A stretch of 64,000 nt of DNA from Massilia mucilaginosa (GTDB lineage: Bacteria > Pseudomonadota > Gammaproteobacteria > Burkholderiales > Burkholderiaceae_D). The number at the start of each line of letters is the position of its first letter. The first letter of the stretch is position 1. Location: positions 1 to 64,000 of the forward strand of contig NZ_WHJH01000021.1 of the NCBI RefSeq assembly GCF_011682145.1, written 5' to 3'. Below the pieces are notes generated by a model, which had not been told where the DNA came from, made no database searches, and worked only from the letters and a program-made list of their open reading frames with translations. Both the position numbers and the translations under genes were made by a program. This document shows positions 36,569-45,856 of this stretch, in pieces.

Positions 36569-39154
36569 TTACTCCGCAGTCACCTGCGCCGCATGCACAA
36601 AGTGCGCATTATGCGGATCATCCTTCGGCCCGTTCATCAGCCAGTAATGATGAAACGCCAGCCGCACGTTGTCGCGCAGCTGCGTCTCATCCCACGGCTT
36701 GGTGTAAAACCGGTAAATCGCCCCGCGGTTGATCGAATCGAGCACCGCTTCGAGCCCGGTGTAGCCCGACAGGATAATCCGTATCGTGTCCGGGTACAGT
36801 TCCTTGACCTTGCTCAAAAACTCGGTCCCGCTCATGACCGGCATGCGCTGGTCGCACACGATCACCTGCACCGTATGCAGCGCCAGCAGCTCGAACCCTT
36901 CGGCCGGCGACACCGCCGTCAGAATCCGGTAGTTGTCGCGCTTGAACAGCCGGTGCAGCGCCGACAGCACATTCACGTCGTCATCGACGATCAGCAAGGT
37001 CTGGCGGTGATTGTCGGGCGACTCGGTCTCCTGCGGCTGCGCCAGATTGGCCAGCACCATCGCGCCAAACTCCTTGACCGGCAGCGGGCGGCTGAAATGA
37101 AAGCCCTGCACTTCGTCGCAGCGATGACGCCGCAGGTAGGCCATCTGCGCCGCCGTCTCCACCCCTTCGGCGATGACGTGCATGTGCAGCGAATGCGCCA
37201 TGCCGATGATGGCCAGCGCGATGGCCGCGTCGTCCGGGTTGACTGTGACCTCGCGCACGAAGGCGATGTCGATCTTGAGTTTGTCGATCGGGAAGCGCTT
37301 CAGGTACGCCAGGCTCGAATAACCGGTCCCGAAGTCGTCGATGGCGATCGTGATGCCCAGCTGCTTGAGGTTGCCCAGCACGTTGATGGTGTGCTCGGCG
37401 TTGGACATCAGCGCGCTTTCGGTCAGTTCCAGTTCGAGCAGCGACGGGTCGATGCCGTGCTTGCCGATGGCCGCGCGGATTTCGCCTTCCAGGTCGCCTT
37501 CGACGAACTGGCGGCTCGACACATTGACCGCCACGCGCACGTCGCCGACATCGCTGGCCGACCACTGCGCAATCTGGCGGCAGGCTTCTTCGATCACCCA
37601 TGCGCCGACGCGCACGATCAAGCCGGTTTCTTCCATCACCGGCACGAATTCGGCCGGGAACACCAGGCCGAAGCCGGGCCGGTTCCAGCGCAGCAGCGCT
37701 TCGGCGCCGGCGATGCGGCCGGTGCGCAAATTCATCTTGGGCTGGTAGTACAGCAGGAACTCCTCGTTTTCGAGCGCGTGGCGCAGCGCCAGTTCGAGGT
37801 CGAGCCGGGCCAGCACCTGCACGTTCATCCCGGCGGTGAAGAAGCGGTAGCCGTCGCGCCCCGCTTCCTTGGCGCGTCCCATCGCGGTATCGGCATATTT
37901 GATCAGCGTTTCGGGATCCAGGGCGTCGTCCGGATACATGGCGATGCCGATGCTGGCCGTCAGACCGGCCTGGCGGCCCTGCAGGTCGAACGGGGCGCGC
38001 AGGGCGTCGCGCACTTCGTTGGCGACGTTGACGGCGTCCTGCTGGTTGCGCGTCATGGTCAGAATGAGCGCGAATTCGTCGCCGCCCAGGCGTCCCACCG
38101 TATCGCGGATGCGCACGCACTGCACCAGGCGCGTGCTGAACTGGCGCAGCAGTTCGTCGCCCAGCGCCGAGCCGAGCGAATCGTTGATGGTCTTGAAGCG
38201 GTCGAGCGCGATGAACAGCACCACGATGCGCCAGTGCTTGTCCTGCGCCAGTTCGATCGCTTCGCGCAAGGTCTGGTAGAACAGGGTGCGGTTGGGCAGG
38301 CCGGTCAGGCTGTCGTAGCTGGCCAGGTGCTTGAGGCGCTGGCGCGCGGCCAGCCGCTCGCTGATGTCGCGCGCCACCGCGATCAGCATGCGGGTGCCGC
38401 CCACGCTCTGGGTCTGCCAGTAGATTTCGACCGCCACTTCGCGCAGGTCGGCGCGGGTGAGCTGGTCTTCGACCAGGTCCGGGTAGCGCAGCACGTCGCG
38501 CGCGGGGTCGGCCTGGCAGGCCAGCTGGCCGCGCGCGGCCAGGCCGTACACGGTGGGGTCGAGGCGCAGCAGTTCGTCGCGCTGGTAGCCGAGCATGCGG
38601 CAGGCGCCGTCGTTGACGTCGACCACCCTCATGCTGCCGATGTCGATCAGGAAGATGGCGTCGTCGGTGGCGTCCATGGCACTGCGAAAACGCTGCAGTT
38701 CGACGGTGCGCTCGCGTACCGTCTGTTCGAGCAGGGTGCCGTAGTTCTTCGACTCGCGGTGCAGCAGGCGCACTTCCAGCATGTTGCGGATGCGGGTGAG
38801 CACTTCGACCGGGTCGAACGGTTTGCCGACGAAGTCGCGCGCGCCGGCGTCGAGCGCGGCCAGCTTTTTGTCCGGTTCGGCCGTCACTACCAGCACCGGC
38901 AGGTAGGCTTCGGTTTCCATGGGCGCCAGCGCCTCCATCACCTGGAAGCCGTTCATGCCCGGCATGTGCAGGTCGAGGATGATCAGGTCGTAGCGGTGCT
39001 TGAGGTGCATCGCCGCCACTTCGCGCGGGTCGGTGGTGCTGCTCACGTTGGTGTAGCCGGTGGTCGTGAGCAGGTAGTCGAGCAGCTGGACGTTGACCAG
39101 CTGGTCGTCGACGATCAGGATGGCGGCGTTGTGGATGTCTTCGAGCGATATCAT
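36569..39154 (-). CDS. REC-PAS-GGDEF-EAL-REC c-di-GMP signalling protein
   Basis: 861 residues: N-terminal receiver with D61 (LIILDLHMPGMNG), a PAS region at about 150-265, a GGDEF domain (RLGGDEFALIL, motif intact), an EAL domain (GAEALLRW and downstream IAIDDFGTGYSSL) and a second receiver (VIVCDQRMPVMSG) at the C-terminus. It may synthesise or degrade c-di-GMP, the balance set by two receivers. Its start overlaps the stop of the hybrid kinase by ATGA, so it is the probable output of that kinase. Confidence 0.93.
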   Translation of the reverse strand: MISLEDIHNAAILIVDDQLVNVQLLDYLLTTTGYTNVSSTTDPREVAAMHLKHRYDLIILDLHMPGMNGFQVMEALAPMETEAYLPVLVVTAEPDKKLAALDAGARDFVGKPFDPVEVLTRIRNMLEVRLLHRESKNYGTLLEQTVRERTVELQRFRSAMDATDDAIFLIDIGSMRVVDVNDGACRMLGYQRDELLRLDPTVYGLAARGQLACQADPARDVLRYPDLVEDQLTRADLREVAVEIYWQTQSVGGTRMLIAVARDISERLAARQRLKHLASYDSLTGLPNRTLFYQTLREAIELAQDKHWRIVVLFIALDRFKTINDSLGSALGDELLRQFSTRLVQCVRIRDTVGRLGGDEFALILTMTRNQQDAVNVANEVRDALRAPFDLQGRQAGLTASIGIAMYPDDALDPETLIKYADTAMGRAKEAGRDGYRFFTAGMNVQVLARLDLELALRHALENEEFLLYYQPKMNLRTGRIAGAEALLRWNRPGFGLVFPAEFVPVMEETGLIVRVGAWVIEEACRQIAQWSASDVGDVRVAVNVSSRQFVEGDLEGEIRAAIGKHGIDPSLLELELTESALMSNAEHTINVLGNLKQLGITIAIDDFGTGYSSLAYLKRFPIDKLKIDIAFVREVTVNPDDAAIALAIIGMAHSLHMHVIAEGVETAAQMAYLRRHRCDEVQGFHFSRPLPVKEFGAMVLANLAQPQETESPDNHRQTLLIVDDDVNVLSALHRLFKRDNYRILTAVSPAEGFELLALHTVQVIVCDQRMPVMSGTEFLSKVKELYPDTIRIILSGYTGLEAVLDSINRGAIYRFYTKPWDETQLRDNVRLAFHHYWLMNGPKDDPHNAHFVHAAQVTAE

Positions 39155-41178
39155 GAGTTCCGCGCTTTCTGCGCAAGCTGCCGCGTGTCGGCGAATGCGA
39201 GGGTGGTGTCGATCGCCTCGTTGAATTCGTCGATGTTGATCGGTTTGGTGAGGTACCGTGCAAAACCGCTGGCCAGCCCGCGCTCGACGTCGTGCGGCAT
39301 CGCGCTGGCGGTCAACGCGATGACGGGAATGTGGGCTGTGCGCGGATCGCTGCGCAATTCCTTGAGCGCGTCGGTGCCGCTCACGCAGGGCAGGTTCAGG
39401 TCCATCAGAATCACGTCCGGCAGGTGCGCCTTGGCCAGTTCGATGCCGATGTGGCCATCGGGCGCGGCGAGCAGATGCAGGTCGGGCCGGTAGCGCACGA
39501 TTTCCTGCACCAGCTTCAGGTTGGCCGGGTTGTCTTCGACGTACAGCAAGGTGTGTTCGGCCAGCGGCGCGGACGCCGCCTTGGGTTCGAGCGCCAGCAC
39601 GGTTGCCTCCCCCACCGCCGAGGGCACCGGCTGGGTCAGCCCGAGTTCGATCCAGAACACGGTGCCGACGCCGACGCTGCTCGAGACGCCGATGTCGCCG
39701 CCCATCAGTTCGACCAGGCGGCGCGTGACGACCAGGCCGATGCCGGTGCCTTCTTCGCTGCCGTTTTCCTGGCCCAGGCGGTTAAACGGCTGGAACAGCG
39801 AATCGATCTGGTCGGGACGCAGGCCCATGCCGGTATCCTGCACCGACAGGCGCACGCGGTTGGCGGTGACGACGCTGCAGTCGCACACCACCGCGCCCAT
39901 CTCGCGGTTGTACTTGATGGCGTTCGAGAGCAGATTGAGCAGCACTTGCTTGAGGCGCGTGCGGTCGGCCTGCACCACCGCGCCCGGCGCGTCCGGGAAC
40001 AGCATGCGGATCTTGCGCTGCTGCGCCAGCGGTTCGGTCATGTTGCGGCACTCGACCAGCATGTCGGCCAGCGCCACCGGTTCCATCGACAAGGTCACGG
40101 TGCCCGATTCGACCTTGGCCAGGTCGAGAATTTCGTTGATCAGGGTAAGCAGATGGCGCCCCGATTTGAGAATGTGGCCGGCGAACTCCTTCTTTTGCGC
40201 CAGCGTGGAGGGAAGCGATTCGGATGTCAATATCTGGGCGAAGCCGAGAATGGCGTTGAGCGGGGTGCGCAGCTCGTGGCTCATCGACGACAGGAAGGCC
40301 GACTTGGCCTGGTTGGCGTTCTTGGCCACGGCCATGGCCACTTCCAGTTCGGCGTTGGTCAGTTCCAGCTGCATGGTGCGTTCGTGCACCCGCACCTCCA
40401 GCCGCTCGTTGAGGTCCATGATTTCCTGCTGGGCGCGGGCGCGTTCCTCGGCTTCGCGCGCAATCGCATGGTGCGAGGTTTCGAGCGCGCCGGTGCGCTG
40501 CTCGATCTCGCCCAGCATGGCGTTGAAGGAGTCCACCAGTTCGCCCGCTTCGTCGTCGCTGATGCGCGGGGCGCGGCGCGAGTAGTCGCGCGTGCTGACC
40601 ACTTCGCGCGCGGTTTCGGTGAGCGCGACGATCGGCGCGGTGACGATGCGGCCCAGACGGCGCGTCATCAGCCAGGCGATCAGCATGGCCAGCGCGATCA
40701 CGCCGGCGGCGATGCTCAGGTAGTCGACCGCGCGCGCCACCAGGGTGTATTCGGCGCGCAGGTACACGGTGCCGAGCAGTTCGCCGTTTTCGACCACCCT
40801 GCGGTACAACAGCAGGTCGTCGCCGGAAACGCGCAGGTCGTCGTTCTGCGGGCTGACCGGAAAGGCCTGCTGCTCGCCCGGCGCGCGGTAGGAGGCGAAC
40901 AGCGCGCCCCTGGCGTCGTAGATGGCGCCGGCCCGCACCGAGGGCCGGATGCGCAGCAGCGCCAGGTTTTCGGTGGCCAGGCGGGCGTCGTCGAACGTCA
41001 GCGCGGCCGAGGTCATGTGGCCGAGCAGTTCGGCTTGCGTGGCCATGTCGCCCAAGAGGGCCTTGTGGTAGTTGCGCAGGTCGTAGGCGATCACGGTGCC
41101 GATCGAAACCAGCAGCGCGGCCAGGGTGGTGAGCATGACCACCGTGACCAGTTTTTCGCGGATCGAGCGCACGATCAT
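39151..41178 (-). CDS. Membrane hybrid histidine kinase with HAMP and receiver
   Basis: About 675 residues. A membrane segment (VVMLTTLAALLVSIGTVIAY), a periplasmic CHASE8-like sensor region, a second membrane segment and a HAMP-type linker lead to the kinase core (SSMSHELRTPLNAILGFAQ with the phospho-His, GTGIGLVVTRRLVELMGG) and a C-terminal receiver (VILMDLNLPCVSGTDAL). ATG 41178 overlaps the stop of the YfiR-like gene. The periplasmic domain resembles that of YfiN-like proteins, whose partner is YfiR, which sits just upstream here; the substitution of a kinase for the YfiN cyclase is notable. Confidence 0.9.
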   Translation of the reverse strand: MIVRSIREKLVTVVMLTTLAALLVSIGTVIAYDLRNYHKALLGDMATQAELLGHMTSAALTFDDARLATENLALLRIRPSVRAGAIYDARGALFASYRAPGEQQAFPVSPQNDDLRVSGDDLLLYRRVVENGELLGTVYLRAEYTLVARAVDYLSIAAGVIALAMLIAWLMTRRLGRIVTAPIVALTETAREVVSTRDYSRRAPRISDDEAGELVDSFNAMLGEIEQRTGALETSHHAIAREAEERARAQQEIMDLNERLEVRVHERTMQLELTNAELEVAMAVAKNANQAKSAFLSSMSHELRTPLNAILGFAQILTSESLPSTLAQKKEFAGHILKSGRHLLTLINEILDLAKVESGTVTLSMEPVALADMLVECRNMTEPLAQQRKIRMLFPDAPGAVVQADRTRLKQVLLNLLSNAIKYNREMGAVVCDCSVVTANRVRLSVQDTGMGLRPDQIDSLFQPFNRLGQENGSEEGTGIGLVVTRRLVELMGGDIGVSSSVGVGTVFWIELGLTQPVPSAVGEATVLALEPKAASAPLAEHTLLYVEDNPANLKLVQEIVRYRPDLHLLAAPDGHIGIELAKAHLPDVILMDLNLPCVSGTDALKELRSDPRTAHIPVIALTASAMPHDVERGLASGFARYLTKPINIDEFNEAIDTTLAFADTRQLAQKARNS

Positions 41179-41762
41179 GTGGCCCCCTGCACGCGGTTGG
41201 CGGCGGCCAGCATGCGCGCGCTGATGCGCAGGCGGCTGGAGTTGACCTGGCCGAGGGCGACGTCGAAGCGCAGCCGGTGCTGGGCCACCACGAAGGCGAT
41301 CATGCACCCCAAAGCGATGCCGTCGTCGGCGTCGGAGACGGTCAGCACCGACTGGCCGCGCGCGGCGGCCAGCATGTCGATCACGGCGGCGCGTTCGCCG
41401 GCGCCGATAAACAGGATGTGGATGCCGCTGACGGCGTCGCCGCGGCGCAGTTTGCGCACGGAAATGGCATGCCCGCCGACGGTGCGCCCGGCCACCATTT
41501 GTTCGAGCTGGTCGGCCAGGCCGTCATTGCCGGAGACGCCGATCTGGAGCGGGCTGTCGGCACGCGCGAAGCTGCCGTCGGGCCACTCGACGAAGCCGGC
41601 GAATTTGAACAGGTAGGCCGCCTTGACCTGGTTTTCGACGCTGGGCTGCGACTGGGCCGCGGCGACGCCGCTCCAGGCCAGCAGTGCGAGCACCATCGGC
41701 AACGCCAGCGCCAGCGCCAGTCCCGCGCGCCGGCGCAATGCGAACCGGCTCAGACCCGCCAT
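41175..41762 (-). CDS. YfiR/DUF4154 family periplasmic protein
   Basis: About 195 residues with a strong signal peptide (LALALALPMVLALLAWSGVAAAQ). The mature part begins VENQVKAAYLFKFAGFVEWPDG, the YfiR signature, and contains HILFIGAGER and LTVSDADDGIALG. YfiR in Pseudomonas represses the diguanylate cyclase YfiN from the periplasm. Here it is the first gene of an operon with a membrane hybrid kinase and a GGDEF/EAL protein, suggesting it gates the kinase instead. ATG 41762 is preferred for the signal peptide; a TTG at 41804 is possible. Confidence 0.85.
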   Translation of the reverse strand: MAGLSRFALRRRAGLALALALPMVLALLAWSGVAAAQSQPSVENQVKAAYLFKFAGFVEWPDGSFARADSPLQIGVSGNDGLADQLEQMVAGRTVGGHAISVRKLRRGDAVSGIHILFIGAGERAAVIDMLAAARGQSVLTVSDADDGIALGCMIAFVVAQHRLRFDVALGQVNSSRLRISARMLAAANRVQGAT

Positions 41763-42078
41763 GGCAGTTCGGCAAGCAAAAGAATCGGGGACATGGGACT
41801 CCAATCCGGATCAAACAAAAAGCAAACTCAGCGGTAAAGGCCAGCATATCAGAGCAACAGGCCAGTGGCGCACGGCAGGACGGCCGGGCCGGGACGACGA
41901 TTTCCCCAGAACCACTCTACGCTTTTTTAGCTCACTTGGATATCCCTTGTGAAACATTGCAACAGGGTGGGCGACCAGTGTTGCATACGGCATGGTAAAG
42001 TAGAATCGCAGGGCCGTGGCGCGCGCCCGCCCCCGATCTGCATTCCGATCCCCGCTTACCGTCCAAAAGGAGCAACAC

Positions 42079-42561
42079 GTGACGAACGACATTCTCGATC
42101 TTTCCGCCAAAGTCGGCCGCGCGCTGCAAGCGAAAGGCTTGCTGCTGGTAACCGCCGAATCGTGCACCGGCGGCGGGGTGGCGCAGGCGATCACCGAGGT
42201 GGCCGGCTCGACCGCCTGGTTCGACTGCGGCTTCGTGACCTATTCGAACGCGTCCAAGACCGAGCTGCTCGATGTGTCGGCCGCGCTGATCGCGCAGCTG
42301 GGCACGGTCAGCGAGGAAGTGGCGTCCGCCATGGCCACCGGCGCATTGGCAAACAGCAACGCGCACGTGGCGCTGTCGACCACCGGCATCGCCGGCCCGA
42401 GCGGCGCGGTGCCGGGTAAACCGGTCGGCACGGTCTGCTTCGGCTGGGCCAGGGGCGACACGGTCCAGACCGAACGCCTGGTGTTCGCCGGCGACCGCCA
42501 GGCGGTGCGCGAGCAGACTGTGGTGCACGCGCTGCAAGGGCTGCTGCGCATCATCGAATAG
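42079..42561 (+). CDS. pncC: Nicotinamide-nucleotide amidohydrolase (CinA C-terminal domain)
   Basis: 160 residues; hydrolyses NMN to nicotinate mononucleotide in the pyridine nucleotide salvage cycle. TAESCTGGGVAQAIT, GSTAWFDCGFVTYSN and STTGIAGPSGAVPGKPVGTV match PncC/YgaD, with the catalytic Ser in ESCTGG. It lacks the CinA N-terminal domain. GTG 42079 is chosen because AAGGAG lies at 42067-42072. Confidence 0.95.
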   Translation: MTNDILDLSAKVGRALQAKGLLLVTAESCTGGGVAQAITEVAGSTAWFDCGFVTYSNASKTELLDVSAALIAQLGTVSEEVASAMATGALANSNAHVALSTTGIAGPSGAVPGKPVGTVCFGWARGDTVQTERLVFAGDRQAVREQTVVHALQGLLRIIE

Positions 42562-42642
42562 CGCGCACAAGACACGGATGGCGCTGCGGCGCCATCGCCA
42601 TTTCCAGCTTTTGTCCGATGCAAACGCCGCCAACTTAAGCTT

Positions 42643-42670
42643 CGTCATTCCCGCGCAGGCGGAAATGACG
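42643..42670. repeat. REP-like palindrome CGTCATTCCCGC / GCGGAAATGACG
   Basis: A 28-base imperfect palindrome with one mismatch, of the very common class of CGTCATTCCCGCG elements. It lies in the gap between pncC and the TraL-like gene. A related but larger inverted pair is at 49859-49948. Confidence 0.85.
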
Positions 42671-42696
42671 GGTGAGTCATTTTCTGGAGCAATTCG

Positions 42697-43428
42697 ATGC
42701 ACAATACGGTTCATTTCATCTTGCAGGGCAAGGGCGGCATCGGCAAGACCCTGGTCTCGACCATCCTGGCGCAATGGCTGGCGGGCAAGGACGAGGAACG
42801 GCCCCTGCGCTGCTACGACACCGACCAGGAAAACGCCACCTTTTCGCGCTACAAGGCGATGGACGTGAAACACGTGCCGGTGATGACCGATGCGCGCAAC
42901 ATCGACCCCAAACGCTTCGACGCGCTGATGATCGACCTGCTGGAAGAAGAAGGCAACTGTGTCATCGACAACGGCGCCAACACCTTTTCGCCGCTGATGG
43001 GCTACCTGCTGGAAAACGATTGTTTCGATCTGCTCAAGGAGTCGGGGCGCAAGGTGTACATCCACACCATCGTCGGCGGCGGCGATACCCTGCACGACAC
43101 GGCCATGGGCTTTGTCTCGACCGCCAAGTCGACCAGCGTGCCGCTGGTGCTGTGGGAAAACGAACACTTCGGCCCGCTGCAATCGGCCACCGGCAAGGTG
43201 TTTACCGAGTCGCAGACTTACGCGGACAACGCGGCGCGCGTGTGCGGGCGCGTGGTGCTGTCGCAACGCAATGCCGACACCTTCGGCGCCGACATCAAGA
43301 AGATGAATATCGCGCGCCTGACCGCCAATGAAGTGCGCGAAAGCGACAAATTCAACGTCATGGAAAAGCAGCGCATCAAGGTCGTGTTCCGCGACTTGTT
43401 CGAACAGCTCGACAAAGTGCAGTGGTAA
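42697..43428 (+). CDS. ParA/MinD-like P-loop ATPase resembling IncP conjugation protein TraL
   Basis: 243 residues with a deviant Walker A box at 11-18 (GKGGIGKT) after HFILQ, the arrangement seen in RP4 TraL (LQGKGGVGKS). D42-T-D-Q-E-N and DNGANTFSPLMGYLLENDCF follow the same family. In IncP plasmids traL sits in the traJ-traK-traL-traM cluster; here the gene is chromosomal, followed by a TraM-like gene six bases later but with no relaxase, mating-pair or oriT genes nearby. A domesticated role is inferred. The REP-like element lies just upstream. Confidence 0.75.
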   Translation: MHNTVHFILQGKGGIGKTLVSTILAQWLAGKDEERPLRCYDTDQENATFSRYKAMDVKHVPVMTDARNIDPKRFDALMIDLLEEEGNCVIDNGANTFSPLMGYLLENDCFDLLKESGRKVYIHTIVGGGDTLHDTAMGFVSTAKSTSVPLVLWENEHFGPLQSATGKVFTESQTYADNAARVCGRVVLSQRNADTFGADIKKMNIARLTANEVRESDKFNVMEKQRIKVVFRDLFEQLDKVQW

Positions 43429-43434
43429 GCCGGC

Positions 43435-43944
43435 ATGGACCAGCAAAAACTGCGCACCCTCGTCTTTGAAAAAACCGGCGTGCGGATCGATATCGACGAT
43501 CCGATCTTCGCACTGGTGGCATTGAACGAGGCGGTGCTGGCCGAAGCGGTCGAGCGCCACGTGGCATTGCTCGACGATGCCACCGCCGACCTGGCCGACC
43601 AGGTCCAGGCCTTGCAGGAGAGCGGCTACCTGGGCCATGCAAGCAATGCCGCCGCGCGTCCGGCGGCGCTGGTGACGGCGGCGCCAGGCCCTGTCCAGGC
43701 TCCGGCGGTGCGGGAAAAACGCCTGATGGCGATTGCCGGCGGCGCCGCGCTGCTGTGCGCGTTCGTAGTGCTGGCCGGGCAGGCGCTGTTGTTGCGCCCG
43801 GCACCGTCGCCCGTCATCGTCGCCAAGGAACTTACTCCCGAGCAAAGCAGCGCCCTGCGCGATGGCGACAAGCTGGCCAGGGCCGTGGCCAAACTCGATC
43901 CCAAAACCCGCGCCGCCATCGCCGCCGAGATGCAAAAACCGTAA
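43435..43944 (+). CDS. TraM-like (IncP) membrane protein
   Basis: 169 residues: an N-terminal region (LVFEKTGVRIDIDDPIFALVALNEAVL) like RP4 TraM, a coiled-coil-prone segment at about 31-63, a Pro/Ala-rich linker, one membrane helix at about 96-120 and a short polar C-terminal tail. It follows the TraL-like ATPase by six bases and is almost certainly co-transcribed with it. The function is unknown; TraM in IncP is not well understood either. Confidence 0.65.
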   Translation: MDQQKLRTLVFEKTGVRIDIDDPIFALVALNEAVLAEAVERHVALLDDATADLADQVQALQESGYLGHASNAAARPAALVTAAPGPVQAPAVREKRLMAIAGGAALLCAFVVLAGQALLLRPAPSPVIVAKELTPEQSSALRDGDKLARAVAKLDPKTRAAIAAEMQKP

Positions 43945-44012
43945 TTTCCGGCGAGCGCAGCCGTGTGTGCCGGATATGCGCTATCATATCTACATATCTT
44001 CACATGTTGACT

Positions 44013-44330
44013 ATGAAACCTTCTCCCGATAACGACGCATCGATCGCCCAACTGGCCGACCTGTTCCATCTGCTGGGTGACCCGACCCGGCTGCGCATCG
44101 TATTGTCCTGCCTGGCGGGGCCGATTGCGGTGGGCGACATCGCCGCCGGCCTGCAACTGAGCAGTTCGCTGGTCAGCCACCACCTGCGCCTGCTGCGCGC
44201 CGCGCGCATCGTCAAGGCCGAGCGCCAGGGCAAGCAGGTGTTCTATTCGACGGCGGACGCCCACATCAGCGGCGTGCTGACCGACATGCTCGAACACATC
44301 GCCGAACCCACCAATGGAATCGACCCATGA
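44013..44330 (+). CDS. ArsR/SmtB family metalloregulator
   Basis: 105-residue winged-helix repressor. LADLFHLLGDPTRLRIVL, DIAAGLQLSSSLVSHHLRLL and the beta-hairpin RQGKQVFYSTADAHISGVL are typical. The C-terminal DAHISGVLTDMLEHIAE has the alpha-5 His/Asp arrangement (D-x-H-x10-14-H-x2-E) of zinc-sensing CzrA/SmtB-type members. It overlaps the CDF exporter start by ATGA, so it probably derepresses the exporter on metal excess. The AT-rich repeats CATATCTACATATCTTCACA upstream (43986 on) could form the operator. ATG 44004 is an alternative start. Confidence 0.92.
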   Translation: MKPSPDNDASIAQLADLFHLLGDPTRLRIVLSCLAGPIAVGDIAAGLQLSSSLVSHHLRLLRAARIVKAERQGKQVFYSTADAHISGVLTDMLEHIAEPTNGIDP

Positions 44331-45358
44331 CCAGCGCCCACGACCACGATCACGACCATGACCACGCCGGACACGGCCACACGCACCCGCCGGCCAAAGC
44401 GACCAAAGCGGCGCACAAGCACGATCACGACCATGGGCACGGGCATGGGCACGGCCACCATCACCACCAGATCGATCCCAACGGCAACGGCCGCGCCTTC
44501 GCCCTGGCGATCGGCCTGAACACGGTATTTGTCGGCATCGAATTCTTTTACGGATTCCTGGCCAACTCGACCGCGCTGATGGCCGATGCCGGCCACAACC
44601 TGTCCGATGTGCTGGGCCTGATGCTGGCCTGGGGCGCGGCCATGCTCACCAAACGCGCGCCGGACGGGCGCTACACCTACGGCCTGCGCAGCTCGTCGAT
44701 CCTGGCGGCGCTGCTCAACGCCCTGCTGCTGATGCTGGCCTGCGGCGCGATCGGCTGGGAGGCGGTGCACCGCTTCGCCAATCCGGCCCCGGTGCAGGGC
44801 ATGACCATGTCGGTGGTGGCCGGTATCGGGGTGCTGGTCAACGGCTTTTCGGCCTGGCTGTTCATGGCCGGCAGCAAGGACGACCTGAACATCCGCGGCG
44901 CCTACCAGCACATGGCGGCAGACGCCGCGATTTCGCTGGGCGTGGTGGTGTCGGGCGTGGCGATCATCTTCACCGGCTGGACCTGGCTCGACCCGGCGGT
45001 CAGCATCGTGATCGTGCTGCTGATCCTGGTCACCACCTGGGCCTTGCTGCGCGAGTCGCTCGACCTGGTGCTGGCGGCGGTGCCGGCCAATGTCGACGCC
45101 GCCGCGGTGGGCGATTTTCTGCTGGCGCGGCCGGGCGTCGCCGGCATGCACGACCTGCATATCTGGGCCATGAGCACGACCGAGACGGCGCTGACCGCGC
45201 ATCTGGTCATGCCCGGCGGCTATCCGGGCGATGCGGCGCTGGACGCCATCGTGGCGGCGCTCAAGACCGATTATGCGATTGCGCACTGCACCTTGCAGGT
45301 GGAACTGGGGACGAGCGATCACAGCTGCGCGCTGCATGTGCAGGAGGCGAAGGCTTAG
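44327..45358 (+). CDS. czcD: Cation diffusion facilitator, zinc/cobalt/cadmium efflux (CzcD/ZitB type)
   Basis: 343 residues with a very His-rich cytoplasmic N-terminus (about residues 5-47, HDHDHDH and GHGHGHGHHHH), six membrane helices and the metal-site H-x3-D motifs in ALMADAGHNLSDVLG and YQHMAADAAIS. The C-terminal cytoplasmic metal-binding domain (VAGMHDLHIWAMST) is standard. It exports divalent metal in exchange for protons. Co-transcribed with the upstream ArsR regulator. Confidence 0.95.
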   Translation: MTSAHDHDHDHDHAGHGHTHPPAKATKAAHKHDHDHGHGHGHGHHHHQIDPNGNGRAFALAIGLNTVFVGIEFFYGFLANSTALMADAGHNLSDVLGLMLAWGAAMLTKRAPDGRYTYGLRSSSILAALLNALLLMLACGAIGWEAVHRFANPAPVQGMTMSVVAGIGVLVNGFSAWLFMAGSKDDLNIRGAYQHMAADAAISLGVVVSGVAIIFTGWTWLDPAVSIVIVLLILVTTWALLRESLDLVLAAVPANVDAAAVGDFLLARPGVAGMHDLHIWAMSTTETALTAHLVMPGGYPGDAALDAIVAALKTDYAIAHCTLQVELGTSDHSCALHVQEAKA

Positions 45359-45364
45359 CCGCGC

Positions 45365-45856
45365 TCAGAACAGGTGCGCGGCCAGGCTCAATTGCTGGTC
45401 CGGCGCGCGCGCGATAAAGCAGTCGGGCGCGATGGTGTCGCCATAGGCCACGTTGTAGATCACTTCGGCGTATTCCTGGCCGATGTACGACGCGTGGCGG
45501 CCGTTGAGGATCAGGCGCGCTGTCTGCCCGGGGGCAAGCCGGAGCGCCGTATTGAACGCCGGACGGCGCGGCTGGCCTTCGGACGGGTCCCATTTCAGGC
45601 CGAGCACCAGCAAGCCATCGTCACGCGGGCGGAGCACCAGGCTGCGCTCCTTGAGCGCGGCCTGGTCGGCCTGTTTTTCCTTCTTCAAGACGGCAGCGAA
45701 GCCGTCGCGTTCATGCATCAGGTAGGTCTGGCAGACATACTGCGCGCCAGTCTGCAACAGCGCAAAGGCGCGTGGCAGCAGCGCCCGTTCATTTGCGCGC
45801 GGGGCGCCACGGGTGGCCTTGGTCCAGCGGATCTCGACAAGCTGGACGGCGATCAT
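45365..45856 (-). CDS. Conserved protein of unknown function in the SMI1 operon
   Basis: 163 residues; no signal peptide or membrane segment seen. It starts with MIAVQLVEIRWTKATRGAPR and ends with AAHLF. I do not recognise a domain. The start overlaps the stop of the SMI1/KNR4-like gene, so the two are coupled, and it is the last gene of a three-gene minus-strand operon. It converges on the CDF exporter gene with a six-base gap. Confidence 0.7.
   Translation of the reverse strand: MIAVQLVEIRWTKATRGAPRANERALLPRAFALLQTGAQYVCQTYLMHERDGFAAVLKKEKQADQAALKERSLVLRPRDDGLLVLGLKWDPSEGQPRRPAFNTALRLAPGQTARLILNGRHASYIGQEYAEVIYNVAYGDTIAPDCFIARAPDQQLSLAAHLF

Noticed and set aside
36593..39493. A 966-codon plus-strand frame
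   Set aside because: Antisense to the REC-GGDEF-EAL gene, whose domains are unambiguous; composition is of shadow type.
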